From positions 52,267 through 116,266 of the forward strand of contig NZ_JAIOUP010000006.1 of assembly GCF_019931165.1 (NCBI RefSeq): a DNA stretch of 64,000 nt, written 5' to 3'. This DNA comes from Schnuerera sp. xch1. Lineage in GTDB: Bacteria; Bacillota; Clostridia; Tissierellales; Tepidimicrobiaceae. The notes under the pieces are model-generated. The model ran no database searches. It was given only the letters and a program-made list of their open reading frames with translations, and had not been told where the DNA came from. The stretch's first letter is position 1; the number at the start of each line of letters is the position of its first letter. Below, in pieces: positions 27,019-35,820 of this stretch. The translations under genes were made by a program, and so were the position numbers.

Positions 27019-28236
27019 ATGTCGGTAAAGGTAATATATGAAAAATGTATTGGTTGTAGTGTTTGTAAAGATGTCTGCCCATTTGATGCTATAGACATAA
27101 TAGATAACAAAGCTGTAATAACGGATAAATGTACTGCGTGTGGCGTTTGTATAGAGAAATGTCCTATTGATGCTATTGGCAAGGAAGAATCAGAAATACA
27201 AGGGATAAGTATAGATGATTATAAGGGAGTTTGGGTATTTGCTGAGCAAAGAGAAGGCAAACTATTAAATGTATCCATAGAGTTACTTGGAGAAGGTAGA
27301 AAGATTGCAGATCAGTTGAATACTAATTTAACAGCAGTTCTACTAGGATATAATATAGAGGATTTAACAGATAGGTTAATTAAATATGGTGCTGATGATG
27401 TATTATATGTAGATAATAGACTATTAGAATATTATACTACTGGAGGATATGCGAAGGTAATTTGTGATTTAATTACTGATAGAAAGCCAGAAATATTATT
27501 AATTGGTGCTACCAATATAGGTAGAGATTTAGGACCAAGAATATCTTCTAGGATTCACACAGGACTTACTGCTGACTGTACAAGGCTAGATGTAGATTTA
27601 GATAATAGAAGATTAATGCAAACTCGTCCAGCATTTGGGGGAAACTTAATGGCAACTATAATTTGTCCTAAACATAGGCCTCAGATGGCTACAGTTAGAC
27701 CAGGAGTTATGGAAAAAGCTAAATTCGATAAAACACGAGAAGGTAAAATAGAGAAGATTATTCCTTATTTGACAGAAAGCGATATAAAAGCTAAAGTGAT
27801 AGAATATGTAAAAGGTGGGAAAGCTGAAGTACAATTGGAAGAAGCTTCAATTATAGTATCTGGAGGACGAGGATTGGGAAGTCCGGAAGGATTTAAATTA
27901 ATAGAGAAGTTGGCTAAAAAACTAGGTGGAGTAGTTGGAGCAAGTCGTGCTACAGTTGATGCTGGATGGATAGATCAAGCTCATCAGGTAGGGCAAACAG
28001 GAAAGACTGTAAGGCCAGATTTATACATTGCCTGCGGAATATCAGGAGCAATCCAACATTTAGCTGGCATGAGGGAATCTAAATGTATAGTAGCTATAAA
28101 TAAAGACAAAAATGCACCTATATTTGAAGTTGCTGATTATGGAATAGTAGGGGATATTTACGAAATATTACCAGAATTGTTGATAGGACTAGAAAACATG
28201 GGTGAAATATTGGAAAAAGCGGAGGTTTGCGAGTAG
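27019..28236 (+). CDS. etfA: Electron transfer flavoprotein subunit alpha with N-terminal 2x[4Fe-4S] ferredoxin domain
   Basis: A 405-residue protein. The start ATG 27019 (MSVKVIYEKCIGC) follows GAGGAGG by nine bases; an in-frame TTG at 27001 overlaps the ribosome binding site. Residues ~10-55 carry two CxxCxxCxxxCP clusters (CIGCSVCKDVCP; CTACGVCIEKCP). The ETF-alpha body follows, with the FAD-binding C-terminal motif SRATVDAGWIDQAHQVGQTGKTVRPDLYI and GISGAIQHLAGM. Such ferredoxin-fused EtfA proteins occur in CarE (caffeyl-CoA reductase) and lactate dehydrogenase-Etf complexes that bifurcate or confurcate electrons. This suggests electron bifurcation here (inference). A terminator follows. 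Confidence 0.94.
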   Translation: MSVKVIYEKCIGCSVCKDVCPFDAIDIIDNKAVITDKCTACGVCIEKCPIDAIGKEESEIQGISIDDYKGVWVFAEQREGKLLNVSIELLGEGRKIADQLNTNLTAVLLGYNIEDLTDRLIKYGADDVLYVDNRLLEYYTTGGYAKVICDLITDRKPEILLIGATNIGRDLGPRISSRIHTGLTADCTRLDVDLDNRRLMQTRPAFGGNLMATIICPKHRPQMATVRPGVMEKAKFDKTREGKIEKIIPYLTESDIKAKVIEYVKGGKAEVQLEEASIIVSGGRGLGSPEGFKLIEKLAKKLGGVVGASRATVDAGWIDQAHQVGQTGKTVRPDLYIACGISGAIQHLAGMRESKCIVAINKDKNAPIFEVADYGIVGDIYEILPELLIGLENMGEILEKAEVCE

Positions 28237-28287
28237 GTACATTATATTTATGAAATTTGCACTTAAATAAATTAAATGTTAGAATAA

Positions 28288-28314
28288 AGGCACCTTTAGG
28301 TGTCTAATTTTTTT
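28288..28314 (+). terminator. Rho-independent terminator of acd-etfBA
   Basis: AGGCACC (28288-28294) pairs with GGTGTCT (28299-28305) around TTTA, followed by AATTTTTTTA. Confidence 0.75.
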
Positions 28315-28336
28315 ATTAGAAAGTGAGAGATATATT

Positions 28337-30397
28337 ATGAAAAAAACTTTATCTATTGTAAGTTATAGTATAGAATCTGTGGATTCTTACTATGCACAGA
28401 TAAAGAGTTTGTTTTCCAATAATATTATTATCAAAAAAGTATGTATAGATAATCCTGAAATTAGAAAAGGAATAGATTCGGATGTAGTATTGGTCCCTTC
28501 CTATGATATGTTTGAAAAAATTAAAGGATATTTAAAGGAAGATACTGATTTAATTTTTGCTAGCAGAACAATTTGCAAATCAGGCCTAGAGAAGATAATG
28601 AATATAAAAAAAGGTAGTGAGGTTGTATTGATTGATGAAAGCCCTGAAATGACTGAACAAATGATTTCAGTAATTTATCAACTTGGAATAAGACATATTG
28701 ACTTGAAATCCTATTGGACAATACAGGAGGAAAACATTGGGGATAAGACTGTTATTATTTTAGGGCAATCAGATTATATGCCGAATTCAGCAAAAGAAAT
28801 TATCAATATAGGTAATAGCTTATTAGATTTTAATTCAATAATCGATATAGGGATGAAATTTGATTTAATATACATGTTGAATAGGCAGGATATTTCAAAT
28901 AGTTATAGGGAAGTTGAAAGTGCAAATTTCGGATTAGCAGAAATTTTAGGCGAAACAAATAGCCGTGAAAGCCAATTGGATATTTTACTTCAAGTTATTG
29001 ATGCTGGGGTTATCGCTATAAATCCTGAAGGAGAAGTGTTACTATATAATGATAATGCGAAAAATATAGTAGGATTTAAAGAAGAGGAAGTAATAAATAG
29101 AGATGGTATTGAACTATTCAATCAGATACCCTTTGAGTATGTCCTTAAAAAATTGGTTTCTGTTGAAGAAAAAATTATCAAAATGGATGGTTATGATGTA
29201 GTCACATCAGTTAACCCATTAGTACACTCAGGAAAGCTATATGGTGCTATTGCTGTAATAAGAAAATACAGCGATACTGAAAAGAAACAACATAAATTAA
29301 GACAGAAGTTGATTGGTAAAGGATATAAGGCAAAATACCATTTTAATGATATAATAGGGAAAAGTGATACTATTAATAGAGCTAAAAATATTGCTAGGAG
29401 AATGGCAAAGTCAAATTCATCCATATTGATTACAGGAGAAACCGGAACAGGAAAAGAGTTATTTGCTCAAGCTATTCATAACAGTTCCTCGAGGAAAAAA
29501 TATCAATTTGTTGCTGTAAATTGTGGCGCCTTTCCAGAAACTCTCTTGGAAAGTGAGTTATTTGGGTATGAAGAAGGTGCTTTTACAGGGGCACGAAAGG
29601 GTGGAAAGCCAGGACTTTTTGAATTGGCCCATAATGGCACCTTATTTTTAGATGAAATAACTGAAATGCCTATGAATCTGCAAGTAAAACTTTTGAGGGT
29701 TTTACAGGAAAGAGAAATAGCCAGAATAGGTGGAAATAGGATAATAAATGTAGATATAAGAATAATTGCTGCTACCAATAAGGACATAAAGTCCATGGTT
29801 AATAGAGGAGAATTTAGAGAGGATTTATATTATAGATTGAATGTGCTCCCATTAAAGATACCGCCATTAAGGGCTAGAAGGGAAGATATATTATTTCTCG
29901 CGAGAAAAGTTATGGAAGAGTTTAATAGTGATTTTGTATTAACAGAAGCTGCAAAAGAACAATTATTAAGCTATAATTGGGATGGAAATGTAAGAGAATT
30001 AAGAAATTATATTGAGTATTTTGTCAACCTAGGGAAAAAAGAAATAGAAGTAGAAGATCTACCGTTTTACTATGAAGAAAATGGTAATAGCGAAGTTGTT
30101 ACTGAAGGGAATAATGAAATAATGGTAGAGTTTTTAGAAACTATAGGTAATGACATAAAAAAATATATTTTTGTATTAGAAGAGTTGGAAAAAGCTTATA
30201 TCAACAAAAGAAGAGTAGGAAGAAGGAGTATTAACAAGCTAGCCAAATCAAAAGGAATATTTTTGAGTGAACAAGAGATAAGGAAGATACTAACCAATCT
30301 TGAAAGATTTGACATGGTAAATATAACCAAAGGGAGGGGCGGAACTATAATAACAAAGCAAGGTAGACATACATTAAAATATTTTAAAATCAAATAA
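28337..30397 (+). CDS. Sigma-54-dependent transcriptional activator with PAS domain
   Basis: A 686-residue regulator. Residues 1-190 form an alpha/beta sensory region resembling PrpR_N-type domains (tentative). A PAS domain follows (about 210-320; VIDAGVIAINPEGEVLLYND). The AAA+ domain has Walker A GETGTGKE near residue 367, GAFTGA near 414 for sigma-54 contact, Walker B GTLFLDEI, and the R-finger region. The C-terminus is not an obvious Fis HTH: LEELEKAYINKRRVGRRSINKLAKSKG and EQEIRKILTNLERFDMVN look like a winged-helix-type DNA-binding region. Two sigma-54 promoters lie downstream, at 30545 (NSS transporter) and 32057 (iorAB), which makes these its likely targets. A small metabolite or amino-acid-derived ligand is inferred. 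Confidence 0.9.
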   Translation: MKKTLSIVSYSIESVDSYYAQIKSLFSNNIIIKKVCIDNPEIRKGIDSDVVLVPSYDMFEKIKGYLKEDTDLIFASRTICKSGLEKIMNIKKGSEVVLIDESPEMTEQMISVIYQLGIRHIDLKSYWTIQEENIGDKTVIILGQSDYMPNSAKEIINIGNSLLDFNSIIDIGMKFDLIYMLNRQDISNSYREVESANFGLAEILGETNSRESQLDILLQVIDAGVIAINPEGEVLLYNDNAKNIVGFKEEEVINRDGIELFNQIPFEYVLKKLVSVEEKIIKMDGYDVVTSVNPLVHSGKLYGAIAVIRKYSDTEKKQHKLRQKLIGKGYKAKYHFNDIIGKSDTINRAKNIARRMAKSNSSILITGETGTGKELFAQAIHNSSSRKKYQFVAVNCGAFPETLLESELFGYEEGAFTGARKGGKPGLFELAHNGTLFLDEITEMPMNLQVKLLRVLQEREIARIGGNRIINVDIRIIAATNKDIKSMVNRGEFREDLYYRLNVLPLKIPPLRARREDILFLARKVMEEFNSDFVLTEAAKEQLLSYNWDGNVRELRNYIEYFVNLGKKEIEVEDLPFYYEENGNSEVVTEGNNEIMVEFLETIGNDIKKYIFVLEELEKAYINKRRVGRRSINKLAKSKGIFLSEQEIRKILTNLERFDMVNITKGRGGTIITKQGRHTLKYFKIK

Positions 30398-30443
30398 AAG
30401 GGTTAAAAGGGAGAGAATAGCAGTCCCATTTAACCCTTTTATT
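30394..30443 (+). terminator. Rho-independent terminator of the sigma-54 activator gene
   Basis: AATAAAAGGGTTAAA near 30393-30407 pairs with TTTAACCCTTTTATT (30429-30443), with inner GGG/CCC pairing. The T-rich 3' arm and the A-rich 5' arm could make it work on both strands. The 5' arm overlaps the end of the coding region. Confidence 0.7.
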
Positions 30444-30507
30444 ATATATTATGTTTCATTATCATATAAATACAATATATTGTAATTAAGTTTTTTTAAC
30501 ATATATG

Positions 30508-30539
30508 TCGAAATTTATCGAATTTTTTTATCAATTCGA
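30508..30539 (+). promoter_or_regulatory. Candidate activator binding repeats upstream of the sigma-54 promoter
   Basis: TCGAATT (30518-30524) and AATTCGA (30533-30539) form a perfect inverted repeat, and a third half-site TCGAAATT lies at 30508-30515. The repeats end six bases upstream of the -24 element, closer than most enhancer sites, so a role in sigma-54 activation is only suggested by position. Confidence 0.4.
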
Positions 30540-30544
30540 AAAAA

Positions 30545-30560
30545 TGGCATGATTTATGCA
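30545..30560 (+). promoter_or_regulatory. Sigma-54 (-24/-12) promoter of the NSS transporter gene
   Basis: TGGCATGATTTATGCA matches TGGCACG-N4-TTGCA: the GG at 30546-30547 and GC at 30558-30559 are exactly ten bases apart. The gene for a sigma-54 activator is immediately upstream. The gene starts about 105 bases downstream. Confidence 0.75.
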
Positions 30561-30666
30561 TTCATTATGTGCTTAAAGTAAAATTATCAAAGGAAGGAGG
30601 GTAGGTGTATTAAGTAATTTATTATTTTTATTCATAATATAAATGTGCATACAAAGGAGGAATATT

Positions 30667-32052
30667 GTGGACAACACAGAATTAAATCAAAAAGTAGGAT
30701 TAAATCAAGAAGATAATAGAGATCAGTTTCAGTCAAAATTTGGATTTATAATGGCAGCGGCTGGCTCTGCAGTGGGATTAGGTAATATATGGAAATTCCC
30801 ATATATGACTGGAGAAAATGGCGGAGGAGCTTTTGTTTTAATATATTTAATAAGTGCTGCTTTAATTGGAATTAGTTTATTAATTGTTGAATTTGCAATA
30901 GGTAGAAATAGTGGAGCAAGCGCTGTTGAAGCCTATGGTAAATATAATAAAAAATATAAATTTGTTGGATTCTTTTCGATGATAGCTGTTACGGTTCTCT
31001 TTTCTTACTATAATATTATTGGTGGATGGACAATATATTATTTTATTCAAAGTATAACAGGGAATCTAATTGGCTTGAATGCAGAAGAAATAAGTGCAGG
31101 ATTTAATAGTTTTACGACAAATGTTGATATAGTTGCAGTATTTGGAATTATATTTCTTGCTATTACAGCTTTTGTTGTATTAAAGGGAATTTCAGGTGGT
31201 ATAGAAAAAGCTTGTACCGTTTTAATGCCTGCATTATTTATAATGTTAATCGTATTGGCTGTTCGTTCCGTTACTCTTCCAGGGGCTGCAGAAGGGATAA
31301 AGTGGTACTTGAAACCAGATTTTTCTCAAGTTACAAGTTCTACTTTTGTTGCTGCACTGGGACAAGTATTCTTTAGTTTAAGCCTTGGTTCTGGTGGTAT
31401 GGTAACTTATGCAAGCTATTTGAATAAAAAAGAGAATATACCATTTGCTGCTTCAGTAACTGCTATATCTGGTACTGCAGTTGGTATTTTAGCTGGATTA
31501 GCAATTTTACCAGCAGTATTCGCTTTTGGGTTATCACCTGGAGAAGGACCAGGGCTTGCATTTGTAACATTACCAAATGTTTTTGGTCAAATGCCTTTTG
31601 GATCATTTTTCTCTGCTGTATTTTTCTTATTATTTTTCTTTGCAGCTTTAACATCTTCTATATCAATGTTAGAAGTTTCTGTAACTTACATTTTGGAAAA
31701 AACAAAGATGAGCAGAAAAAGTGCAGTCTTGGTTATGTGTTTGATTATATTACTCCTAGCAACTCCACCATTGATGAGCTATGGGAGTTGGGGCGATATT
31801 AAAATATTTGGTAAGAACTTCTTTGACCTATATGATTATTTTGTATCCAATATTTCATTCCCATTAGTAGGACTAGCAGGTGCATTAATAATTTCACATG
31901 TCTGGAATGAAAAGGATTTAAAAGACGAGATCACAAATACTGGTGAAATTAAATTTGGTCTATATAAATTCTGGTATAGCTTTGTTAAGTATATTATTCC
32001 AATTTTATTAGTAATTTTATTCTTAACAGCAACTGGGATTTTAAATATATAA
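30667..32052 (+). CDS. Neurotransmitter:sodium symporter (SNF/NSS) family amino acid transporter
   Basis: A 461-residue membrane protein with about 11-12 transmembrane segments. I place the start at GTG 30667 (MDNTELNQKVG), six bases after AAAGGAGG; an in-frame ATG at 30643 has no good ribosome binding site. The TM1 signature FIMAAAGSAVGLGNIWKFPY is the sodium- and substrate-binding unwound helix of NSS proteins, and TM6 has SLSLGSGGMVTYASY. Bacterial NSS members import amino acids such as tryptophan, tyrosine, leucine or alanine with sodium. The sigma-54 promoter and the neighbouring iorAB suggest an aromatic or branched amino acid, but the substrate is not proven. Confidence 0.93.
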   Translation: MDNTELNQKVGLNQEDNRDQFQSKFGFIMAAAGSAVGLGNIWKFPYMTGENGGGAFVLIYLISAALIGISLLIVEFAIGRNSGASAVEAYGKYNKKYKFVGFFSMIAVTVLFSYYNIIGGWTIYYFIQSITGNLIGLNAEEISAGFNSFTTNVDIVAVFGIIFLAITAFVVLKGISGGIEKACTVLMPALFIMLIVLAVRSVTLPGAAEGIKWYLKPDFSQVTSSTFVAALGQVFFSLSLGSGGMVTYASYLNKKENIPFAASVTAISGTAVGILAGLAILPAVFAFGLSPGEGPGLAFVTLPNVFGQMPFGSFFSAVFFLLFFFAALTSSISMLEVSVTYILEKTKMSRKSAVLVMCLIILLLATPPLMSYGSWGDIKIFGKNFFDLYDYFVSNISFPLVGLAGALIISHVWNEKDLKDEITNTGEIKFGLYKFWYSFVKYIIPILLVILFLTATGILNI

Positions 32053-32056
32053 AAGT

Positions 32057-32072
32057 TGGCATATTATTTGCA
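32057..32072 (+). promoter_or_regulatory. Sigma-54 (-24/-12) promoter of iorAB
   Basis: TGGCATATTATTTGCA: the -24 TGGCA and -12 TTGCA boxes match consensus with the exact ten-base spacing between GG and GC. It lies 76 bases upstream of the iorA start, in the gap after the NSS gene. Confidence 0.8.
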
Positions 32073-32148
32073 TTTATATAAAAAGATGTGAATTCAAATT
32101 AAATTCTTTAAATTATCATAACGAATCTTAGAGAAGGGGGAAATATAA

Positions 32149-33927
32149 ATGAAGAAGCTATTGACAGGAAACGAAGCAGTAGCTGTTGGAGCTTATGAAG
32201 CAGGTATTCATTATGCTGCAGCATATCCTGGAACACCAAGTACAGAAATTTTAGAAAACATAGCTCCGTATAAAGAAGAAATAATTGCAGAATGGGCACC
32301 AAATGAAAAGGTTGCTTTAGAATCAGCGTTAGGTGCATCTATTGCTGGTGCAAGATCTCTTGCAGCAATGAAGCATGTAGGATTAAATGTGGCTGCTGAC
32401 CCATTTTTTACTGCAGGATATACAGGAGTTAACGGAGGGTTTGTTTTAGTTGTTGCCGATGACCCTGGATTACATTCATCTCAGAATGAACAGGATAACA
32501 GATATTATGCAAGATCAGCAAAAGTAGCTATGGTGGAGCCAAGCAATAGTCAAGAGGCTAAGGACATGGTTAAGGCTGCCATTAAGATAAGTGAAGAATT
32601 TGATACTTTAGTTTTATTCAGAATGACTACTAGAATATGTCATAGTAAATCTCTTGTTGAAGTGGGAGAAAGAGAAGAAGTATCAATGAAAAAATATGAA
32701 AAGAATCTACAAAAGTATTATGTAGCTCCTGCTGTAGCAAAACAATTGCATGTTAACTTAGAAGAAAGACTTAAGAAATTAGAAGAGTTTTCTAACAATA
32801 CAGATTTAAATTATATTGAATGGAATGACAAGAAAATAGGAATTGTATCTTCTGGAGTAGCTTATCAATATGCGAAAGAAGTATTTGGAAAAAATGCTTC
32901 ATATTTAAAATTAGGATTTACTTATCCACTTCCAATGGAAAAAATCAAGAAGTTTGCAGAGGAAGTAGACACTCTTTATGTAGTAGAAGAATTGGAACCA
33001 TATCTAGAAGATCAAATCAAAGCCGCTGGAATTGATTGCATAGGTAAGGACAAGATCCCAAATATTTGGGAACTTAACTCTGAGATTGTTGCAACTGCAC
33101 TGCTTGAAGAAGAAAAATCAATTATAGATTATGATAAGTCTAAGGTTGTAAATAGGCCACCAACTCTTTGTGCAGGTTGTCCACATAGGGGATTCTTCTA
33201 TGGATTGAGTAAGAGAAAAGATGTTATGATTACAGGGGATATAGGTTGCTATACTCTAGGTGGAGCAGATCCATTAGGTGCAATGGACACAACTATTTGT
33301 ATGGGAGCTAGTATCAGTGTAGGACATGGTGCTAAGAAGGTTTTTGATAAGTATAATAAGGACATGAGAGTAGTAAGTGTTATTGGAGATTCTACATTCT
33401 TCCATACAGGTATAAACAGTCTTTTAGATGTTGTTTATAACAATAGCAATACTATTACTTGTATACTTGACAATAGGGTAACTGGAATGACAGGACATCA
33501 GGAAAACCCTGGAACTGGATATACTCTTCAGGGAGATGTTACTAAGATGGCAAATATTCCTGATATAGTTAAAGCTTTAGGAATTGAACATGTAAAAACT
33601 GTAAACCCATTGAAGTTAGAAGATCTTAACAAAGCTTTCGATTGGGCATTTGAACTAGACGAACCATCAGTAATTATTACAAGATATCCATGTGCACTTA
33701 AAAAATTATCTGAATTTGACAAAAAAGAATTTGAAGTTCCTTCAGGAACATTTGGAGTAGATGAAGATAAGTGTATAGGATGTAAGATGTGTGTAAATAC
33801 TGGTTGTCCAGCAATACAATTTGTTAAAGAGGACAAGAAAGCAAAAATTGACCCAGTACAATGTGTAGGCTGTGAGTTATGTGAGCAGGTATGTCCTGTA
33901 AATGCAATAAGTAAGGTGGGTGAATAA
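32149..33927 (+). CDS. iorA: Indolepyruvate:ferredoxin oxidoreductase subunit alpha
   Basis: A 592-residue protein. The N-terminus (LLTGNEAVAVGAYEAGIHYAAAYPGTPSTE) is the IorA pyrimidine-type domain. The TPP site is in GDIGCYTLGGADPLGAMDT and GDSTFFHTGINSLLDVVYNNS. The C-terminus has two [4Fe-4S] clusters, CIGCKMCVNTGCP and CVGCELCEQVCPV. IorAB oxidatively decarboxylates aryl pyruvates (from Trp, Phe, Tyr) to aryl-acetyl-CoA and reduces ferredoxin. Start ATG 32149 follows AGAAGGGGGAAATATAA. iorB starts within a few bases of the end. A sigma-54 promoter is upstream. Confidence 0.96.
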   Translation: MKKLLTGNEAVAVGAYEAGIHYAAAYPGTPSTEILENIAPYKEEIIAEWAPNEKVALESALGASIAGARSLAAMKHVGLNVAADPFFTAGYTGVNGGFVLVVADDPGLHSSQNEQDNRYYARSAKVAMVEPSNSQEAKDMVKAAIKISEEFDTLVLFRMTTRICHSKSLVEVGEREEVSMKKYEKNLQKYYVAPAVAKQLHVNLEERLKKLEEFSNNTDLNYIEWNDKKIGIVSSGVAYQYAKEVFGKNASYLKLGFTYPLPMEKIKKFAEEVDTLYVVEELEPYLEDQIKAAGIDCIGKDKIPNIWELNSEIVATALLEEEKSIIDYDKSKVVNRPPTLCAGCPHRGFFYGLSKRKDVMITGDIGCYTLGGADPLGAMDTTICMGASISVGHGAKKVFDKYNKDMRVVSVIGDSTFFHTGINSLLDVVYNNSNTITCILDNRVTGMTGHQENPGTGYTLQGDVTKMANIPDIVKALGIEHVKTVNPLKLEDLNKAFDWAFELDEPSVIITRYPCALKKLSEFDKKEFEVPSGTFGVDEDKCIGCKMCVNTGCPAIQFVKEDKKAKIDPVQCVGCELCEQVCPVNAISKVGE

Positions 33928-33928
33928 A

Positions 33929-34531
33929 ATGGCAGAAACAAAAAGTATATTATTAGTTGGAGTAGGTGGACAAGGTACAATTTTAGCTAGTAAAATTTTA
34001 TCAACAGGCCTTGTTGAAGCTGGATATGATGTAAAAATGTCTGAAATTCATGGAATGGCTCAAAGAGGCGGAAGTGTTTCTACACAAGTAAGATATGGAG
34101 ACGAAGTTCATTCTCCAGTAATAGGAGTAGGAGAAGCAGATATTTTAGTTTCATTTGAAACTATGGAAGCATTAAGATGGTTGGACTACCTAAAACCTGA
34201 AGGAAAAGCTGTAGTAAATGATTATCAAATAGGGTCAGCTCCAATACTTATGGGCAAAGCAGACTATCCTGAAGGAATAAATGAAATTATAGAGGAAAAG
34301 GTAAATGCTAATATAATTGATGCTGCAAAGATAGCTGTAGAATTAGGAAATCCTAAAGTTATGAATATTGTACTAGTTGGTGCACTAGTTAAGGCGATGA
34401 ATTTAACTGATATAGATTGGGAAGATGTTATAAGAAATACTGTAAAGAAAAAATTTGTAGATATAAATATAGAAGCACTCAATAAAGGAATGAGTGCAAT
34501 ATCACTTGGTGGAGAAACAAGTGCAATTTAA
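33929..34531 (+). CDS. iorB: Indolepyruvate:ferredoxin oxidoreductase subunit beta
   Basis: A 200-residue protein of the pyruvate/ketoisovalerate oxidoreductase gamma-domain family, with SILLVGVGGQGTILASKILS near the start and MSEIHGMAQRGGSVSTQVRYG, the CoA-domain signature. The start ATG 33929 lies eight bases after AAGGTGGG and one base after the iorA stop; an in-frame GTG at 33920 overlaps that site. It forms the heteromeric Ior enzyme with IorA. A terminator follows. Confidence 0.95.
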   Translation: MAETKSILLVGVGGQGTILASKILSTGLVEAGYDVKMSEIHGMAQRGGSVSTQVRYGDEVHSPVIGVGEADILVSFETMEALRWLDYLKPEGKAVVNDYQIGSAPILMGKADYPEGINEIIEEKVNANIIDAAKIAVELGNPKVMNIVLVGALVKAMNLTDIDWEDVIRNTVKKKFVDINIEALNKGMSAISLGGETSAI

Positions 34532-34552
34532 TTATTAAGTCATCAATAGACA

Positions 34553-34598
34553 TTGTTCAGTAAGATAGATATATATCTTCTTACTGAGCAATTATTTT
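34553..34598 (+). terminator. Rho-independent terminator of iorAB
   Basis: TTGTTCAGTAAGA (34553-34565) pairs with TCTTACTGAGCAA-type sequence ending at 34591, followed by TTATTTT. Confidence 0.7.
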
Positions 34599-34690
34599 CC
34601 CATAAGTTTTCATATAATGTAGACTTTTCACACAATTATGAATTATAATGAAATTAGTATTAGAATTAAAAAAAGAAAGGGGAATGAGAA

Positions 34691-35785
34691 ATGTCAAAGA
34701 GTTTATTTAGAAATGAATTATCAAAATTACGTCCTTACGTTCCGGGAAAACCTATAGAAGAAGTACAAAAGGAATATGGTATAGATGAAGTAGTAAAGTT
34801 AGCTTCCAATGAAAACCAATTAGGACCATCTCCAAAGGCTATGGAAGCTGTAAAAAAACAAGTAGAAAATATAAATGTATATCCTGATCCAGCTAGTATG
34901 GAGTTAAGGACTAAATTAGCTGAAAAGTACGGATTGGAATACGATAACATTGTTGTTGGAAACGGTGGAGAACAGATATTACAAATAATTTCACAAACTT
35001 TTATAGATGCTGGTGATGAAGTGGTATCAGCTGATACTACATTTACTATATTAGGAATTTGGGCAGAGCATCTAGGTGGAAAATTAGTAACTGTGCCTAT
35101 AGATGGATATAAACAAGATTTCAAGGGAATGATTGAAAAAATAAGTAAAAATACTAAATTGATATATGTATGTAACCCAAATAACCCATTAGGAAACATA
35201 ATGACTAAAGATGAAGTTGAATATTTAGTGGAAAATGTTCCAGATGATATTGTAATAGTATTTGATGAAGCATACTATGATTTTGCTAAAGTAAATCCAG
35301 ATTATCCAGAATCAGTGGATATATTAAAGCAAAGGCCAAATACGATAATATTGAGGACATTCTCAAAGGTCACAGGAATTGCAGGAGTACGTGTAGGATT
35401 TGCTCTTACATCTAAGGAAATTGCAACAGAAATGGGGAAGGTTAAAGGTACTTTCAATGTAAACAGACTTGCACAAGCTGCAGCTTTAGGAGCATTAGAA
35501 GACGAAGAGCATATTAAAAATACTGTTGAGATGAATTATAAATCATTAGGAATGATGGAAGAATGCTTTGAAAGCTTAGGATTAGAATATATAAAATCCA
35601 ATGCAAATTTCGTATTTGTAAACACAGGCAAAAATTCTAATATGGTTTCAGAGGAACTATTAAAGAGAGGTATAGTAGTTAAAGCAGGTAGTATATGGGG
35701 CTGGGATACATGGTTAAGAGTTAGCACAGGAACAGTTAAACAAACGGAAAAATTCACTAACGCATTGAAAGAAATACTTAAGTAA
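34691..35785 (+). CDS. HisC-type aminotransferase (histidinol-phosphate/aromatic)
   Basis: A 364-residue class I/II PLP aminotransferase of the HisC subgroup: [20 protein letters not shown] near the N-terminus, [10 protein letters not shown], the DEAYYDF motif and the PLP-lysine segment [19 protein letters not shown]. HisC-like enzymes act on histidinol phosphate and often on aromatic amino acids. No other histidine biosynthesis gene is nearby; the gene follows iorAB and precedes an acyl kinase. That context suggests transamination of aromatic amino acids to aryl pyruvates that feed IorAB. Start ATG 34691 follows AAAGGGGAATGAGAA. buk starts 35 bases downstream. Confidence 0.88.
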   Translation: MSKSLFRNELSKLRPYVPGKPIEEVQKEYGIDEVVKLASNENQLGPSPKAMEAVKKQVENINVYPDPASMELRTKLAEKYGLEYDNIVVGNGGEQILQIISQTFIDAGDEVVSADTTFTILGIWAEHLGGKLVTVPIDGYKQDFKGMIEKISKNTKLIYVCNPNNPLGNIMTKDEVEYLVENVPDDIVIVFDEAYYDFAKVNPDYPESVDILKQRPNTIILRTFSKVTGIAGVRVGFALTSKEIATEMGKVKGTFNVNRLAQAAALGALEDEEHIKNTVEMNYKSLGMMEECFESLGLEYIKSNANFVFVNTGKNSNMVSEELLKRGIVVKAGSIWGWDTWLRVSTGTVKQTEKFTNALKEILK

Positions 35786-35820
35786 ACGGACTTGAATTCA
35801 GCAATAAAGGAGGGATAATA

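Noticed and set aside
34735..35199. Minus-strand ORF of 154 aa inside the aminotransferase gene
   Set aside because: It is a shadow of the HisC-type gene; composition follows the antisense of a conserved coding frame and it has no family signature or ribosome binding site.
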